From the NCBI RefSeq assembly GCF_907165205.1, contig NC_058190.1:11292001-11356000 (forward strand): a DNA stretch of 64,000 nucleotides, in the 5' to 3' direction. The position numbers were made by a program, and so were the translations under genes. Under the pieces are notes generated by a model, which saw only the letters and a program-made list of their open reading frames with translations, ran no database searches and was not told the origin of the DNA. Positions 21,278 through 32,949 of the stretch are shown here, piece by piece (position 1 is the stretch's first letter; the number at the start of each line of letters is the position of its first letter). Source of the DNA: Coccinella septempunctata (Eukaryota > Arthropoda > Insecta > Coleoptera > Coccinellidae).

Positions 21278-23770
21278 GGTATTTTGCAGTTCTCTTTTGC
21301 TCAAAATACTCGTATATTATACCTATAAAGGAGATAGTATTCCTTATTTCACATAAATACAACCGAAATAGGAGCCTGTTACTCTCCTTTTGCTTTCGTG
21401 ACGCCTGCCATAAACTGCTCTGGTGCTGTGGCATGCTATTTACACTCAACTGCCTTTTTTCTTCGGCCGTCAACTCCAAAGTTTTCAAGAAATTTTCAGT
21501 TTTGGACTGAATTTTCACCTTCATTTTCCCGTGCTCTATTTATGGATTCAGGTGGATTGAATGAATTATTTCGCATTTCGCAATAATTTCCTTCAGATGC
21601 AAAATGTTTCAAAAATCTTGCATTGAAGTGTGAACCTTGTGCCTAGGTCTAAGGCACCATGATTCTTGGGATGTTTTCTCATCATAATCGTTTTTGGTGA
21701 GATGAGATTTCTCAAGTTTTAAAACAGACTCAACTTTCAAAGTCAAATAATCCACCATAAGTTTTCTGATGAAATGAGTGTATTCAACATTGTCCTCCCC
21801 CTTCAATAATTATTCTTCAATTCAGAAAATTGATTTTCTACTATGGAGTTGCTCGAAGGAGTAGCCATTTCCAAAAGAAGGCAACCCCATAATGGAAAAA
21901 ACGGCTATATTTCTTCCGTGACGAATGTCTTCTGGGATATGAGGTTTAGCAAATATAATTTGGCCCTTTGCACTATTGGATTTTTCTTCTTGCTGGCTAA
22001 TAGAATCATAATTTGTTTCATATAGCTTTCCAGGTTCGCTAAATTGTCTATTAACATTCCATATGCCATCATATAATTATTGGGAAGGAACACGCTGTTC
22101 ACTCAATACAGATAACTGTATGAGAGACACATGTTTTATGTATTCATGATGATCTGATTTCTATTGAATCAATCAATCATCCTTAAACCGGTCTAAACGA
22201 GAAAGAGCCTCTAACATTAGTTGCCTTAGAGTACAGTCGTATGCGATTTTTTCCCACTCTCAGAAGTTTGTTGTCACATTCTAAAAATGTCTTATTATTG
22301 AATGCATTTTCATTCATAAGTTCTTTCTTGAGGAAATCCATCTCTCGTATCCTCTGATAGAACTGTTTAAATACCTTCTGTGATAATAATCTCGCGAAGA
22401 GCTATAAACTGAAACCATTCTAGTTTCAAGGAATAAAAATATTTGGAACCGCTTGCATCCATAATTATTTTATTTCTACTGAGCATTCCTCCTTTCAGAA
22501 TATTTCACATATTTGAATATAATGCAGCAAACGTTGTTAACATTTTTTTTTATCCGGTTTTTCATATATAAAGTATGGATTAGCTTTTTTTTCCACTAGG
22601 AAATAAAAATTCCCCAAGAGTTTTTTTTCTCAATGGGCATATCTGAAAACATTTGTTCGTTATGAAGAGCTAAATTGTGAGTATTCGTAGTTAAAATTTG
22701 AGAATTATCACCGATAGGCTGAGATTTTCTTCAGGAATTTTTATTTCATTTGGCGTAATGTCGTGTTTCAACTTCTCCACGGCCTCGGGATTTTGCTCAT
22801 CACATTCTTTGGCTTTGGGGACATCGGAAGTTGGGGAGCAATTATTGTATTTTAATGTAAGTCTACCAGTTCTTGAAGAATATATAGGATTTCGATTATT
22901 TATTGAAGACCTCATTTCTCTGAACTGAATCTTCTAATTACCAACATTCTAATTGAACGTAAAACCCACAATGATAAAATTAGTTACTCTTCACCTCTTT
23001 GGGGTTTCTCCATTAGAAATTCCATGAAATTTTGCTGGGAAGATATAATTTTCATGTGATGCTCCCTATCAGAAACATCTTGACCATTTCTTTATTTTGC
23101 CATTTCGATTAGTGTGAGTTTCCTTAATACAGTTCCAGCTGTCTCCTGTACCTCCAGCTCTCTTATCCTTATTGCACTATCTTTGTCTTCTTTATTATTC
23201 AAATAGTCTAGATAGTTTTTCCTTATAGAAAAACTTGTTCTGTTTCTTCTTCTTACTGGTCCTAAAACACAACTCCATGAAAATGGAGGATAAAGATCAA
23301 AGGAAAAAAATTCTAGTGCTCATCTTAACTGTGTTTATTCCAGCTTCTTCATTTTCCTTTCCACCTTCATAATCAGAAAGTGGCATTTCCTTTGTGGTTT
23401 CTGGGTGTTCTTTGGAGTTTCCATCCTCACAAATTTCATATATTGGCTCCTCCAAACTGCTGTGCAATACTAGAAATGATGTTATATCAATAATTATCTT
23501 AATGATAAAAATTTTAAAATTATTAAATACCTGAATCATCAGTAAATATGATTATTATCTGGTTGGCTTAGTTCAGCACCATGAATTACATCATGCTCAG
23601 AGGTCCGCAAGGAACTGCTTGCGAGGCAACTGTCCCTGGCCTTTTTTCCCAAACCGGCAATTTGCTTCTCTTTGATTATTGAGCGTTTTCTCCTTACCAA
23701 CAATGTTGCTTCTGTATCATCGCAACTAACTTTCGGAACAGACTCCTTTTATGCCAGAACTATTATATCC
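21278..23770 (-). pseudogene. Unidentified coding-like region, probably decayed
   Basis: Several minus-strand pieces look like former exons. They lie at 23770-23560 (Lys/Arg- and Ser-rich, with RRKRSIIKEKQIAGLGKKAR), 23480-23320 (acidic, with EEPIYEICEDG), 23290-23080 (with IRIRELEVQETAGTVLRK), 22915-22700, 22102-21905 and 21524-21273. Composition is protein-like and hydrophilic, but frames are short and broken, and I recognise no domain. It might be a degraded DNA-binding accessory protein of a transposon or a host pseudogene. I make no functional claim. Confidence 0.3.
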
Positions 23771-24281
23771 ATGATACAGTTTCAATACTAAGAGCAATAA
23801 AAGGGGCTTATTTTTAATAAATTTTTTGTGTGAAATCTTCCAATAAACCATCATTTGGATAATCGGAAGTAGAGACTTCGTTAATTAATAGTAACTTATA
23901 CATAATTGGATATTTATAACACTAATATCTCTTTCATTAATCTATTATTAATTGAACATTCAAACAATACTGATACTGCTCCTTATGAAAGTCTAATATC
24001 CAACAGTACTCACCTCTTTTGACTTTTGTCAGTCCTTCTGTTTCCATATATCTGATAACAAAAAGACGTGGTCTTTTAAAGCTCTCACCTTGGAATTTTT
24101 ACCTGTTATTTTGTACAGAATTCCATATCTTGAAAAATAATTGTTTTGAACTGTTTGGCGCCTGTACGCGAGAGCAATGGACCTCGATTGTGCATCCAGT
24201 TTGTATATTTTCATCGATATGATTCAATTCACTTAGGTTGTTCAAGAAACTTCTATGTAATTAGAACTAGCAAAACTGCAG

Positions 24282-24416
24282 TAGGCTTGTTCGTAGACTG
24301 GTTCACAACGGTTGTGAACTGTACAGGGCAAGCGCAAATGGATTTTCACTAACCTAAAATGGAATTGCGCTTGCTCTGTACAGTTCACAACCGTTGCAAA
24401 CCACTCTACGAACCTA
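24282..24416. mobile_element. Palindromic MITE-like element, 135 bp
   Basis: The arms at 24282-24333 and 24363-24416 pair over GGTTCACAACGG or its variant, TTGTGAACTGTACAG and GCAAGCGCAA. The outer ends begin TAGG(C/T)T. A short AT loop separates them. No target duplication was visible. Confidence 0.7.
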
Positions 24417-24559
24417 TTCCTTCAATTCGATGAAGCAATCATCAATATCGAAACAATAATCTTTTTTTATAGCCTTCTAGATATTTCAGGAAATTACTAA
24501 GTACAATGAGGTTTTAGTTTCGGTACTACTATAAGGGTTAAGAAAACAAAAATTTCTAC

Positions 24560-27190
24560 TTTTCATATTTACTATCGCCAAATAGAAATTGGGTGGAACT
24601 TGACAGATCAACCTAAGCCGAGTAATTTTGAAGTATTGGAAATGCCAACATATCCTACTTGAACTCTACATTTGAAAGGATGGTTCCTACTTGAACCATA
24701 TAACAAAATTCTAGTTGTTAATAAGGTCTGAAAAATTTGTTATTCATTTTTGTTTGTATTAAATATATTTAAACAAATATCTACTATAAAGTTGGACAAC
24801 TAATCCTTTCCAGACAATATATCAAAATCCAATTTTATTTGTATATCATTCAAAATGAGAAAAAGGAAATCTAATATTTTCTTGCGATACCTTTATAATA
24901 GCTTGAATCAGCAACTAATCCATTTGATAGTATGGACAATTCATCTAATGTTCACCATTTAAAAAAGGTGGGATTTTTAACTGGTTTCGAGAGATATGGC
25001 AGCATAATGAAATAAAAAAAATTCAATTTTGTATACATATCACTCCAACATTGAGCATCTCTAAGTATTCGTTCTATTTTGATACCCTGGAAGGTCCAAA
25101 TAACGAGATAACACCAATTCCTGTTAGTTATTTCTAGGAGACTTTGTATTTGGAAGTAAAAAAGGTGTGTTCTAGATAACGATTGCGTTTTGATTTTGAA
25201 AACTTGTGAAATTGCCTCATTCGGGTGTTAATGTCTACATGAATATGGACATTTTACTTCTATCAAACTGTGACCATCCTCTAATCCATCAGGAGAACCG
25301 AACCGGTAATAAATTGATATGTTGGATGGACGATCAAACCTGAATCAGTGCATTTTTTATTAGTTGCTGCTTCATACCTATTAACAGCTCGTTTTTCAAA
25401 ATCAATACCATTCTTTATAGCAACATTGAACTGAAAATAAATCGGATCTTGCATTTCCTTAGAAATATTTAATGAAGTAGTTGTACTCCTCGTATTTCAT
25501 ATCTTACCAAAATTAGATTTCGTCACACGTATTTTTCGCTCTTCAAACCAAGTAGGAGATTCTCTTTGCTTTTTTGTATTTTCTTCGATACTTCTCAAAG
25601 TGTTGTAAGATTTCATATAATTTTTTTCGTAGTAATATTTACAAAGATATTCTCGATTCATCCCAGAGGAAAGGCTTTTTTCATCGACACAAAATTTACA
25701 AAAAAAAATTACCATTGTATGTTGTTTCCGAATCACCAATACTTATAACATGTACCTAACCTCGCATTTATCGCATTGAACCCATTCGACTTCGAATTCA
25801 AGCATTCCTTCTTTACCATAAATACCAAGTTCGGATTTGATTGTACCGCTCTAAAATGATTGGGAATTTTTATGCACTTTATTCAAAGACGTTCCTAGAA
25901 AATTATTATGCATTACTTTGTTTTTCTTTTTCCAAATTTCTTGTGAATTTCTTTGTGATTTACAGCCTTAGTAAATCTAACTTTACTTATGTTTTTAGAA
26001 CTCTCCTTATAAACGAATGTAACATATTTTCTAATTTTTCTAATAATTCCACTACTTTTTTGCCCCACAACTCTGTTTGCTAAGGTATTTTTAAGTACGC
26101 CAAACCATCTCTCAACCGGACCATTGCTCAGCCTCTCTTTATTATTCAACAATATTCCGCTCCAGAGGGGTGAAAATGGAATGTAATGATTTAAGAAATA
26201 CTGAAAGAACTCACAATTTTTATATTCATTTTCGCAGGAATTTCCCTGATTGGAGTTCAATGGTACAGATTTTATAATTTCGTTCATATATTGACAGTAT
26301 ATGGTTGTTTCAAAATTTCCTAATTCAATTTGGTCTAATTTGGCACTTGTTTTACTTACATCAGAAAATTTTCCAATCATTTATATTATATGCCATGCCT
26401 ATAATTTCTTTCATATATTTTCGTTATTTATGATCTTGATTATGAGTACCAACATCCCGAGCCATTAATTTGAACATATGGAAACAGCATAGGTGCAGTT
26501 GTATCTTATTCGATGGTGAAGCTTAATGATTAGAAACAAATTGGAACGTCATATTCAAATACTCTTAAAGAATTAAGAGCTATCGACACTGCATTCAACA
26601 GCGCAAAGCTGAAGTGTGTTACGACTTTTTTAAAGCGGGCCATTTCTTATGAGACATCATGTTGACATGACACCATCTCTACAACAGGACGCAAGTCTTC
26701 CAGAATTTAGAATTTTAATGACCCCAGCATAATAATAGACCCTATCGGTTTGATGCCGAACTCAATGCTATCAATTCTAATTGTCTTTACTATAAATATA
26801 AATATGGAATGGGACTCCTACACATTGGATAAAATTTGCATGCTCATTATGCATTTCCATCACATCAAATACATCGTTTAAATGCCTATCATTTTTGCTA
26901 GGGCTTCAGAACGTACTTTTCTATAAGCGGAATCTGATTTAACATCACCTAAATTTTTATTTCGCAATGAGTCTTCATCCAAATTTATTATACATCATTC
27001 TGTCGTTGTTCTAAAGCCTTAACATTTAACATGTTCTGCTTTTGTCTTGTAAAGTTTTCGTTTCCTTGGGCAACATTTCTTTAACTTTTTATTAGTAACA
27101 TGAACAAAATCTGGCGAAAACGTAAAAAAATCGGAACTTTTTTGTTTTTTTGTCCTTGAGCAGGTTCCAGATGTATCTTTCATTAATTCA
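24560..27190 (-). pseudogene. YqaJ/Ulp1-family transposon, degenerate copy C
   Basis: This is a more diverged copy with the longest open piece of the family (26380-25913). It contains LSNGPVERWFGVLKN followed by IIRKIRKYVTFVYKE. Downstream (25739-25497) the motif RESPTWFEERKIRVTKSNFG matches the start of YqaJ domains (W-x-x-x-R-x-x-x-x-T-x-S). Further on, around 25290-25240, is SLIEVKCPY (the E-x-K pair), then YFQIQ near 25190 and the WTFQGIK block near 25100. The Ulp1 part is cut off at about 24590. N-terminal coding traces extend to about 27190. Frames are broken, so it is inactive. Confidence 0.66.
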
Positions 27191-27254
27191 TCAAGTTCAG
27201 AAGAAACTTCCTTTTTTGAGGAGAATATCGGAGTTTCATTTTCAATTTTATGAA

Positions 27255-27530
27255 ATGACTGTGACTATCGAAAAATTTCCAAGAAGATGGAATAAATTAA
27301 ATGATCGTCAAGACCGAACGGATGCATCGAGATCCATAAAATCTTCGGATTTTTAACCGGAGGAAATGCTCTTACAGAATATGTATCACATTTCCATCAT
27401 CTACGGTTAGTTTAATTTAGAGAAAAATTACTCTAACGGTGACTATCGAAAAATTTCCAAAAAGATGGAATCAATTAAATGATCATTGAAACCGAACGGC
27501 TGCATCGAGCTCCATAAAATCTTCAATGTT
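27255..27530. repeat. Direct duplication of a hAT fragment
   Basis: About 90 bp, starting TGACTATCGAAAAATTTCC and running to CATAAAATCTTC, occurs at about 27257-27351 and again at about 27440-27528. The second copy is continuous with the hAT relic to its right. Confidence 0.75.
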
Positions 27531-28070
27531 ATACATATGGCCGACCTTAGATGTGAAAGATTCAATATATAGTAATTTTGAATTCTTGGCCAAAATATTG
27601 AACAAAGAAAAAAGCATTTCATGTTCTTTTGAGAATCTCGTTTCAAGGGCTGAAATCAGATGATATAAATATTGGCTGAATATAGATTTTTTGAAGTAAT
27701 CTTCAGTTGAAGATGCTTCGTAATTAGATCTGGGCATTTGTCTACCGCAAATTCGTGGTTTTCCAATCTCTATATTGAGATTCTGAGCAATAGTTGATGC
27801 TTTGAAAAAAATGTCTGTGAAGCATGCAACATCGGAACGATGGTTTCCACATATATCTATAATTAAATTTATGTGACGTTGAACATTGATGAAAAAATTT
27901 ATAAAAAATACCTTGTACTGTATTTGCTATTGGTTCCAATATATTTGAATTTTTACTTGCTACCGTTAAACAAGTAACAAAGTGAAAGAGTTTATTGCAG
28001 CCCATAACTGAGCAGTTTTTTTTGTTGTTGAAGAATTCATTGAAATTTCTTTTTGAATATAGTTTCAAAG
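27440..28070 (-). pseudogene. hAT (DUF4371/ZMYM1-like) transposase relic, copy 1
   Basis: Minus-strand pieces contain GRQMPRSNYEASSTEDYFKK and then SQYLYHLISALETRF, characteristic of the central part of ZMYM1-like hAT transposases in insects. Upstream (28068-27742) the frame is shifted but continues the same protein. The relic is cut on its 5' side by the BEL insertion at 28071. A second copy occupies 56096-56434 and 57398-57605 and helps to define insertions there. Confidence 0.78.
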
Positions 28071-28332
28071 TGTACAGTACCTACGCCACTGCCTGCAGGA
28101 CCGCCGGTGCTAATGCCGGGCGCCAGCTAGCCGAGACTTCGCTACCCCACCTAAGGAGCCTGGAAGTACGGGCATCTCCAGACGGGCGTTGGCCACTTCG
28201 ATGCGAAAATTCAGAACGACAACGTCATTTATTCAGTCATTTATGTTTCATGTATCCGATAGAATTGTATCATTATAAAACCCAGAAATACAGTCCACTC
28301 ACAATTCAGTGTCTTACTTTATTACACGAACA
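28071..28332 (+). repeat. 5' LTR of the BEL element
   Basis: It begins TGTACAG, ends GAACA and is 262 bp long. It shows no difference from the 3' LTR that I could see. A possible TATA-like/poly-A region, ATTATAAAAC, lies near 28272-28281. Confidence 0.93.
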
Positions 28333-28352
28333 TTGGACCTTCGACCGGATTC
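28333..28352 (+). promoter_or_regulatory. Primer-binding site, tRNA-Tyr-like
   Basis: Directly after the LTR, TTGGACCTTCGACCGGATTC resembles the complement of an insect tRNA-Tyr 3' end. That tRNA ends in CCGGCTCGAAGGACCA; the fit has one mismatch and one missing base. Reverse transcription would start here. Confidence 0.5.
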
Positions 28353-28362
28353 AACGAAGAAG

Positions 28363-28500
28363 AATCCAGAATACAGGAGAATTGGTTTAGCAAGCGGCAT
28401 CAAGCGAGCAAAACAATTCAACGTGAGAGAACCAGAGAAAGGAGTATCCAGAATACAGGAGAATTGGTTCATCAAGCGGCGTCAAGCAAGCAGAACAATC
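28363..28500 (+). repeat. Direct repeat in the BEL leader
   Basis: The block beginning ATCCAGAATACAGGAGAATT, followed by a GCGGC(A/G)TCAAGC stretch, occurs twice about 83 bp apart in the untranslated leader. Confidence 0.75.
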
Positions 28501-28770
28501 CTGAGAACAGAGACAAACTACGAAAGCTACTACGAGATCTGCTACGAGATAGATAGTGCGCAGTAAGTTTCCATTCATTCCTTCCCTTTCAATACGATAT
28601 TTCGTAGTTCGTACAATTATTGTTTGGAAATTCGAAGCACATTATTCATTTGCCTGTTATTGTTTGAGGATAATTCCATATAGTCTTCTGATCATTGCAT
28701 GAAATATTTCGAAATATTAAGTAGATACCTATTTCATAAAATATGTCACACTTGGAAGCTTTAAAAAATT

Positions 28771-31700
28771 ATGATTAAAAAACGCGGAGTGCTCAAGGCA
28801 AAGCTGACCTTATTCGAAAAACACGTAAAATCTGTGGAAAGCAGCATTTCATCATCGGGAGTAGATCGATCGGTGATCATTGAATTAGAGCAAAGAGTTC
28901 AAGATTTGGAAGATTTAATACCAAATTTTGAAGATATTCAATCCGAAATAGATTACAGTATCGAAGAGAACGAAGATGAGCAGTTACTAGAACGCGAAGA
29001 ATTTTATAATAGATATTATACGAGTACGGCAAAGGCGAAGAAGTTAATCGAAAAATTCAAACCGGCAGATAGCGATAATAGCAGCATCGTCATTCAAGCA
29101 AACTCGAGTCAGAACAGTCAGAATAATGGTGGAATTAAACTTCCAGACATTAAACTTCCCAAGTTTGACGGATCCTTTCAAACATGGTTGGACTTTAGAG
29201 ACATATTTGAATCACTTATCCACGATAACTCATCACTTAACGAAATTCAGAAATTCCATTATTTGAGGGCATCACTTGTGGGTTCGGCAACACAGGTGAT
29301 CCGAGCCCTGGAATTTAGTGCCAGCAATTACAAGATAGCATGGAAAACGTTATGTGAGCGATTCAATAATAATAATTTGTTAGTGCAAAATCACATTAGT
29401 GCAATTTTCAATTTAGAAAAAATAACGACCGAGTCCGCAGAAAAAATTCGAAATTTGTCAGACAATCTATTCAAACATTTGTCAACTTTGAAGCATTTAG
29501 GTGAACCTACCGACCATTGGGACACTTTGATCATTTATATTTGCTCCAGTAGATTAGATTCGAATTCATCGCGAGAGTGGGAAAGATTAAAGGCAAAACA
29601 AAGTAGTTCTTGCAGCCTAGAACATTTTAAAAATTTTCTGAAAGAACGAGCGGATCTGTTAGAAAATATGGAAATGAATTTTGAAAAGAGTCGTAACGAA
29701 TCGCGTTCCGCTAACCGTTTTCGGGAAAACAAAGATTCCAATCGTGAAACCAAAAATAGTTATACAAGAAATTTACACTCTAATATTCAGAACAAAAATG
29801 AAAATAAAAAACCCAGTTGTTTCTACTGTAAATCTGATCACAGCCTGTTCTATTGCGGTGATTTTCTCAAGTTGTCTGTTCCGGCGCGTAATTCGAAGGT
29901 TAAAGAAATGAAATTGTGCATAAATTGCCTTCGTCCAAATCACATTTCCAGCGATTGCAAGTGGTCAGGCTGCAGAGTTTGCGGAGAAAAACATAATAGT
30001 ATTTTACACAAGGAAACTGAAAATAGCAATCTTGCATTGTCTCAACAGCGTTCGGAAGAGCAAACGCAGGAAAGCTCAGTTCAGGTGTCTAATTGCAATC
30101 TCGTAAACATCCAAACGGGAATTTTACCTACAGCTAAGGTGCAAATACGTGATGTATTAGGTAATTACGTCACAGCGCGTGCGTTATTAGATTGTGGCTC
30201 ACAATCGAGTTTTATAACTTCCGAATTTCATGACAAATTAAAGATACCAAAGTCAAAGGTCAATCTCAGTATCTCGGGGATTGCCGAAAAAACAAGCCAC
30301 TCAAGCTTTAGATGCAATTTGAAAATAAGGGCACTGTCAGATCATTTTAGCTTCGATTTGAATTGCTTCATATTGGATAAAATAACGAATCAAATACCGG
30401 GATTCAGAATGGATCATTTATCCCTGAACATTCCAAATAATATAACATTGGCTGATCCTGAATTTTATAAAACACAGAAAATAGACTTATTAATCGGTTC
30501 CGATGCGTTTTGGAATCTCTTGTGTCCAGAGAAAATCCATTTAATGAAAAACGGTCCGTTATTACAGAAAACCAAGGTTGGTTGGGTTGTAGCGGGTCCA
30601 TTCGATACCTACAGTAACAATACAATTTGCAATCTAAGCTCTCATAGAGTCGTTCAGGATCAACTAGCCCGATTTTGGGAGGTTGAAGAAATATCCACTA
30701 AAAAACCTCTTTCTTCAGAAGAAGAATTATGCGAACAATATTTTACTGATAGCTTGAAAATTTCTCCGGGCGGTAGATATATTGTCTCCTATCCGTTTAA
30801 GTCTCCCACCAGCCAATTGGGTGACTCGCGAGAAATTGCGATAAAACGTTTTGCGAACTTAGAAAGAAAATTAATCGCAAACCAAACTCTCAGAAATCTG
30901 TATACAAGTTTCCTACGCGAATATGCAGAACTAGGTCACATGACAGAAGTGACAGATAGTGACAGTACACTGAGCGATCAGGAATACGTAATGCCCCATC
31001 ACGGTGTACTTCGCGATACGAGCTTAACGACCCGGTTGAGAGTAGTTTTCAACGCGTCTTCTCCATCATCCTCAGGCGTTTCTCTTAATGATTTACAAAT
31101 GAACGGCCCTGTAGTACAGTCAGACATATTATCCATAATTTTGAGATTTCGAATGCGAGCGATAGCCCTCTCCGGAGACATAAAAATGATGTATCGGCAA
31201 ATATTGGTAGATCCCAAACAACGAAAATTACAAAGAATCGTATGGCGATCCAATCCAAGCGAGATCAATCATAGTTTTTATAGAATCGTAAAACAAGTTC
31301 AAAGGGAATCATATCCTTCAGAATGTTCACAGTTGGAGGCTAGGCGCGAACTTTCAACAGCAAGTAAGATTTTGAATTTAAGGCCATTTTTGGATAGTTT
31401 AGGTTTGATAAGAGTAGGCGGTAGGTTATCAAATTCCAGTTTCTCCTACTCAAAAAAGCATCCGACTTTGCTTCCAGCAAGCCACGCACTTACAAAGTTA
31501 GTTTTTCGGTTTGAGCACGAAAATTTGTTACATGCAGGCCCTCAATTACTTCTAGCGAGTATTCGCGAACAGTTTTGGCCAATTTCCGGACGCAGTATAG
31601 CTCGTCAAACAGTAAGAAATTGCGTAAAGTGTGCTAGATACTCAACGACAAGCGTACAACCCATAATGGGTGATCTCCCTGCCGCTCGAGTGCAACAATC

Positions 31701-32706
31701 CTTGCCATTTGTTAAGGTCGGAGTAGACTACGCAGGTCCCTTTTTAATGAAGGATCGACGTGGAAGGGGTTGTAAAGTTATTAAATGCTGGGTAGCAGTA
31801 TTCGTTTGTTTTACCACGCGAGCAATTCATTTAGAGTTAATTTTATCATTAAGTACCGATGACTTTTTGCAAGCCTTTCACAGATTTGTAAGCCGTCGTG
31901 GAATGCCCGCAGAGGTGTTTTCTGACAATGGCACAACCTTTGTCAAAGCTAATAAAGATCTTCAGTCGTTGTTTAACTTTTTCAAAGAGCAAAACCTAGA
32001 AATTTCCAAGGCAGTAACTGATATGGGCATAACATGGCATTTCATACCAGTAAACTCTCCCCATTTCGGAGGAATTTGGGAAGCGGGAGTAAAGAGTCTT
32101 AAGAATCACTTGAAACGAGTTTTAGGATCATATACATTTTTCTTCTTTGATTTCCAAACATTACTTGTGCGAATCGAAGCTGTATTGAATTCCCGACCCA
32201 TTTGTCCTCTTACTTCCTGTCCTAATGACCTTTCCCCTTTAACCCCCGCGCACTTTCTACTTGGAAGAGCAGGAACCGCCGTGCCCGAGGGTACCGTCAT
32301 GCATCTGCCAGAAAATCGCTTATCCCAATTTCAACTGGTCCAAAAGGTTTACGAGCAGTTTTGGAGCCGTTGGCAACGAGAATACGTAAGCGAGCTACAG
32401 ACCCGCCAAAAATGGACAAGAAACACTGGTAGTTTGAACATTGGACAACTGGTATTAATCAAGGAGGACAACTTACCCCCCATGAGATGGCGAATGGGAC
32501 GTATTTTGGAACTTTTCTCTGGCAAGGATGGTATTGCTAGAGTAGCAAGAATTAAGACAACCGATGGAATCGTATCCAGAGCATTGGTAAAACTTTGTCC
32601 ACTTCCGGTTGAAAGCTCACCCGAGGACCTTTCAAGGAGGGGGGCATGTACAGTACCTACGCCACTGCCTGCAGGACCGCCGGTGCTAATGCCGGGCGCC
32701 AGCTAG
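28771..32706 (+). CDS. BEL/Pao Gag-Pol, in-frame RT/RNase H deletion
   Basis: This is a 1311-residue single frame. Residues about 1-110 are a charged, probably coiled region and about 120-290 the DUF1759 Gag domain. Zinc knuckles (CINCLRPNHISSDC and a second CRVCGEKHN) lie near 380-415. An aspartic protease with ALLDCGSQSSF is near 470. The RT start is at 760-830 (RVVFNASS, SGDIKMMYRQI). At about residue 833 the frame jumps from the RT palm directly into the linker before integrase, so the YxDD active site and RNase H are absent. Integrase follows: HHCC zinc finger (HAGP ... CVKCAR, 915-955), catalytic D (VGVDYAGPF), D (FSDNGTTF) and E (GGIWEAG), then a DUF5641-type tail. The last codons lie in the 3' LTR. 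A possible upstream start at 28743 is out of frame. Confidence 0.9.
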   Translation: MIKKRGVLKAKLTLFEKHVKSVESSISSSGVDRSVIIELEQRVQDLEDLIPNFEDIQSEIDYSIEENEDEQLLEREEFYNRYYTSTAKAKKLIEKFKPADSDNSSIVIQANSSQNSQNNGGIKLPDIKLPKFDGSFQTWLDFRDIFESLIHDNSSLNEIQKFHYLRASLVGSATQVIRALEFSASNYKIAWKTLCERFNNNNLLVQNHISAIFNLEKITTESAEKIRNLSDNLFKHLSTLKHLGEPTDHWDTLIIYICSSRLDSNSSREWERLKAKQSSSCSLEHFKNFLKERADLLENMEMNFEKSRNESRSANRFRENKDSNRETKNSYTRNLHSNIQNKNENKKPSCFYCKSDHSLFYCGDFLKLSVPARNSKVKEMKLCINCLRPNHISSDCKWSGCRVCGEKHNSILHKETENSNLALSQQRSEEQTQESSVQVSNCNLVNIQTGILPTAKVQIRDVLGNYVTARALLDCGSQSSFITSEFHDKLKIPKSKVNLSISGIAEKTSHSSFRCNLKIRALSDHFSFDLNCFILDKITNQIPGFRMDHLSLNIPNNITLADPEFYKTQKIDLLIGSDAFWNLLCPEKIHLMKNGPLLQKTKVGWVVAGPFDTYSNNTICNLSSHRVVQDQLARFWEVEEISTKKPLSSEEELCEQYFTDSLKISPGGRYIVSYPFKSPTSQLGDSREIAIKRFANLERKLIANQTLRNLYTSFLREYAELGHMTEVTDSDSTLSDQEYVMPHHGVLRDTSLTTRLRVVFNASSPSSSGVSLNDLQMNGPVVQSDILSIILRFRMRAIALSGDIKMMYRQILVDPKQRKLQRIVWRSNPSEINHSFYRIVKQVQRESYPSECSQLEARRELSTASKILNLRPFLDSLGLIRVGGRLSNSSFSYSKKHPTLLPASHALTKLVFRFEHENLLHAGPQLLLASIREQFWPISGRSIARQTVRNCVKCARYSTTSVQPIMGDLPAARVQQSLPFVKVGVDYAGPFLMKDRRGRGCKVIKCWVAVFVCFTTRAIHLELILSLSTDDFLQAFHRFVSRRGMPAEVFSDNGTTFVKANKDLQSLFNFFKEQNLEISKAVTDMGITWHFIPVNSPHFGGIWEAGVKSLKNHLKRVLGSYTFFFFDFQTLLVRIEAVLNSRPICPLTSCPNDLSPLTPAHFLLGRAGTAVPEGTVMHLPENRLSQFQLVQKVYEQFWSRWQREYVSELQTRQKWTRNTGSLNIGQLVLIKEDNLPPMRWRMGRILELFSGKDGIARVARIKTTDGIVSRALVKLCPLPVESSPEDLSRRGACTVPTPLPAGPPVLMPGAS
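32633..32646 (+). promoter_or_regulatory. Polypurine tract
   Basis: AAGGAGGGGGGCA immediately precedes the 3' LTR, where plus-strand DNA synthesis starts. Confidence 0.7.
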
Positions 32707-32908
32707 CCGAGACTTCGCTACCCCACCTAAGGAGCCTGGAAGTACGGGCATCTCCAGACGGGCGTTGGCCACTTCGATGCGAAAATTCAGAACGACAACG
32801 TCATTTATTCAGTCATTTATGTTTCATGTATCCGATAGAATTGTATCATTATAAAACCCAGAAATACAGTCCACTCACAATTCAGTGTCTTACTTTATTA
32901 CACGAACA
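32647..32908 (+). repeat. 3' LTR of the BEL element
   Basis: This is a 262-bp copy of the 5' LTR with the same TG...CA ends. The gag-pol stop codon lies inside it. Confidence 0.93.
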
Positions 32909-32949
32909 CAAAGTTTTCAGCGAAAACTCACAAAAATTTATATCTAGCT

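Larger units (their letters stand above)
28066..32913 (+). mobile_element. BEL/Pao LTR retrotransposon with RT deletion
   Basis: The element spans 28071-32908 (4838 bp) and is flanked by the 5-bp duplication CAAAG (28066-28070, 32909-32913). It has two 262-bp LTRs, a primer-binding site, one gag-pol frame and a polypurine tract. The LTRs look identical base for base, so insertion was recent. Length is short for BEL/Pao because the pol frame lacks most of the reverse transcriptase and all of RNase H. It lies inside a hAT relic. Confidence 0.92.

Noticed and set aside
24274..24424. An 8-bp duplication around the palindrome at 24282-24416
   Set aside because: The flanks AACTGCAG and TTCCTTCA do not match. 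The element is kept only on its inverted arms.
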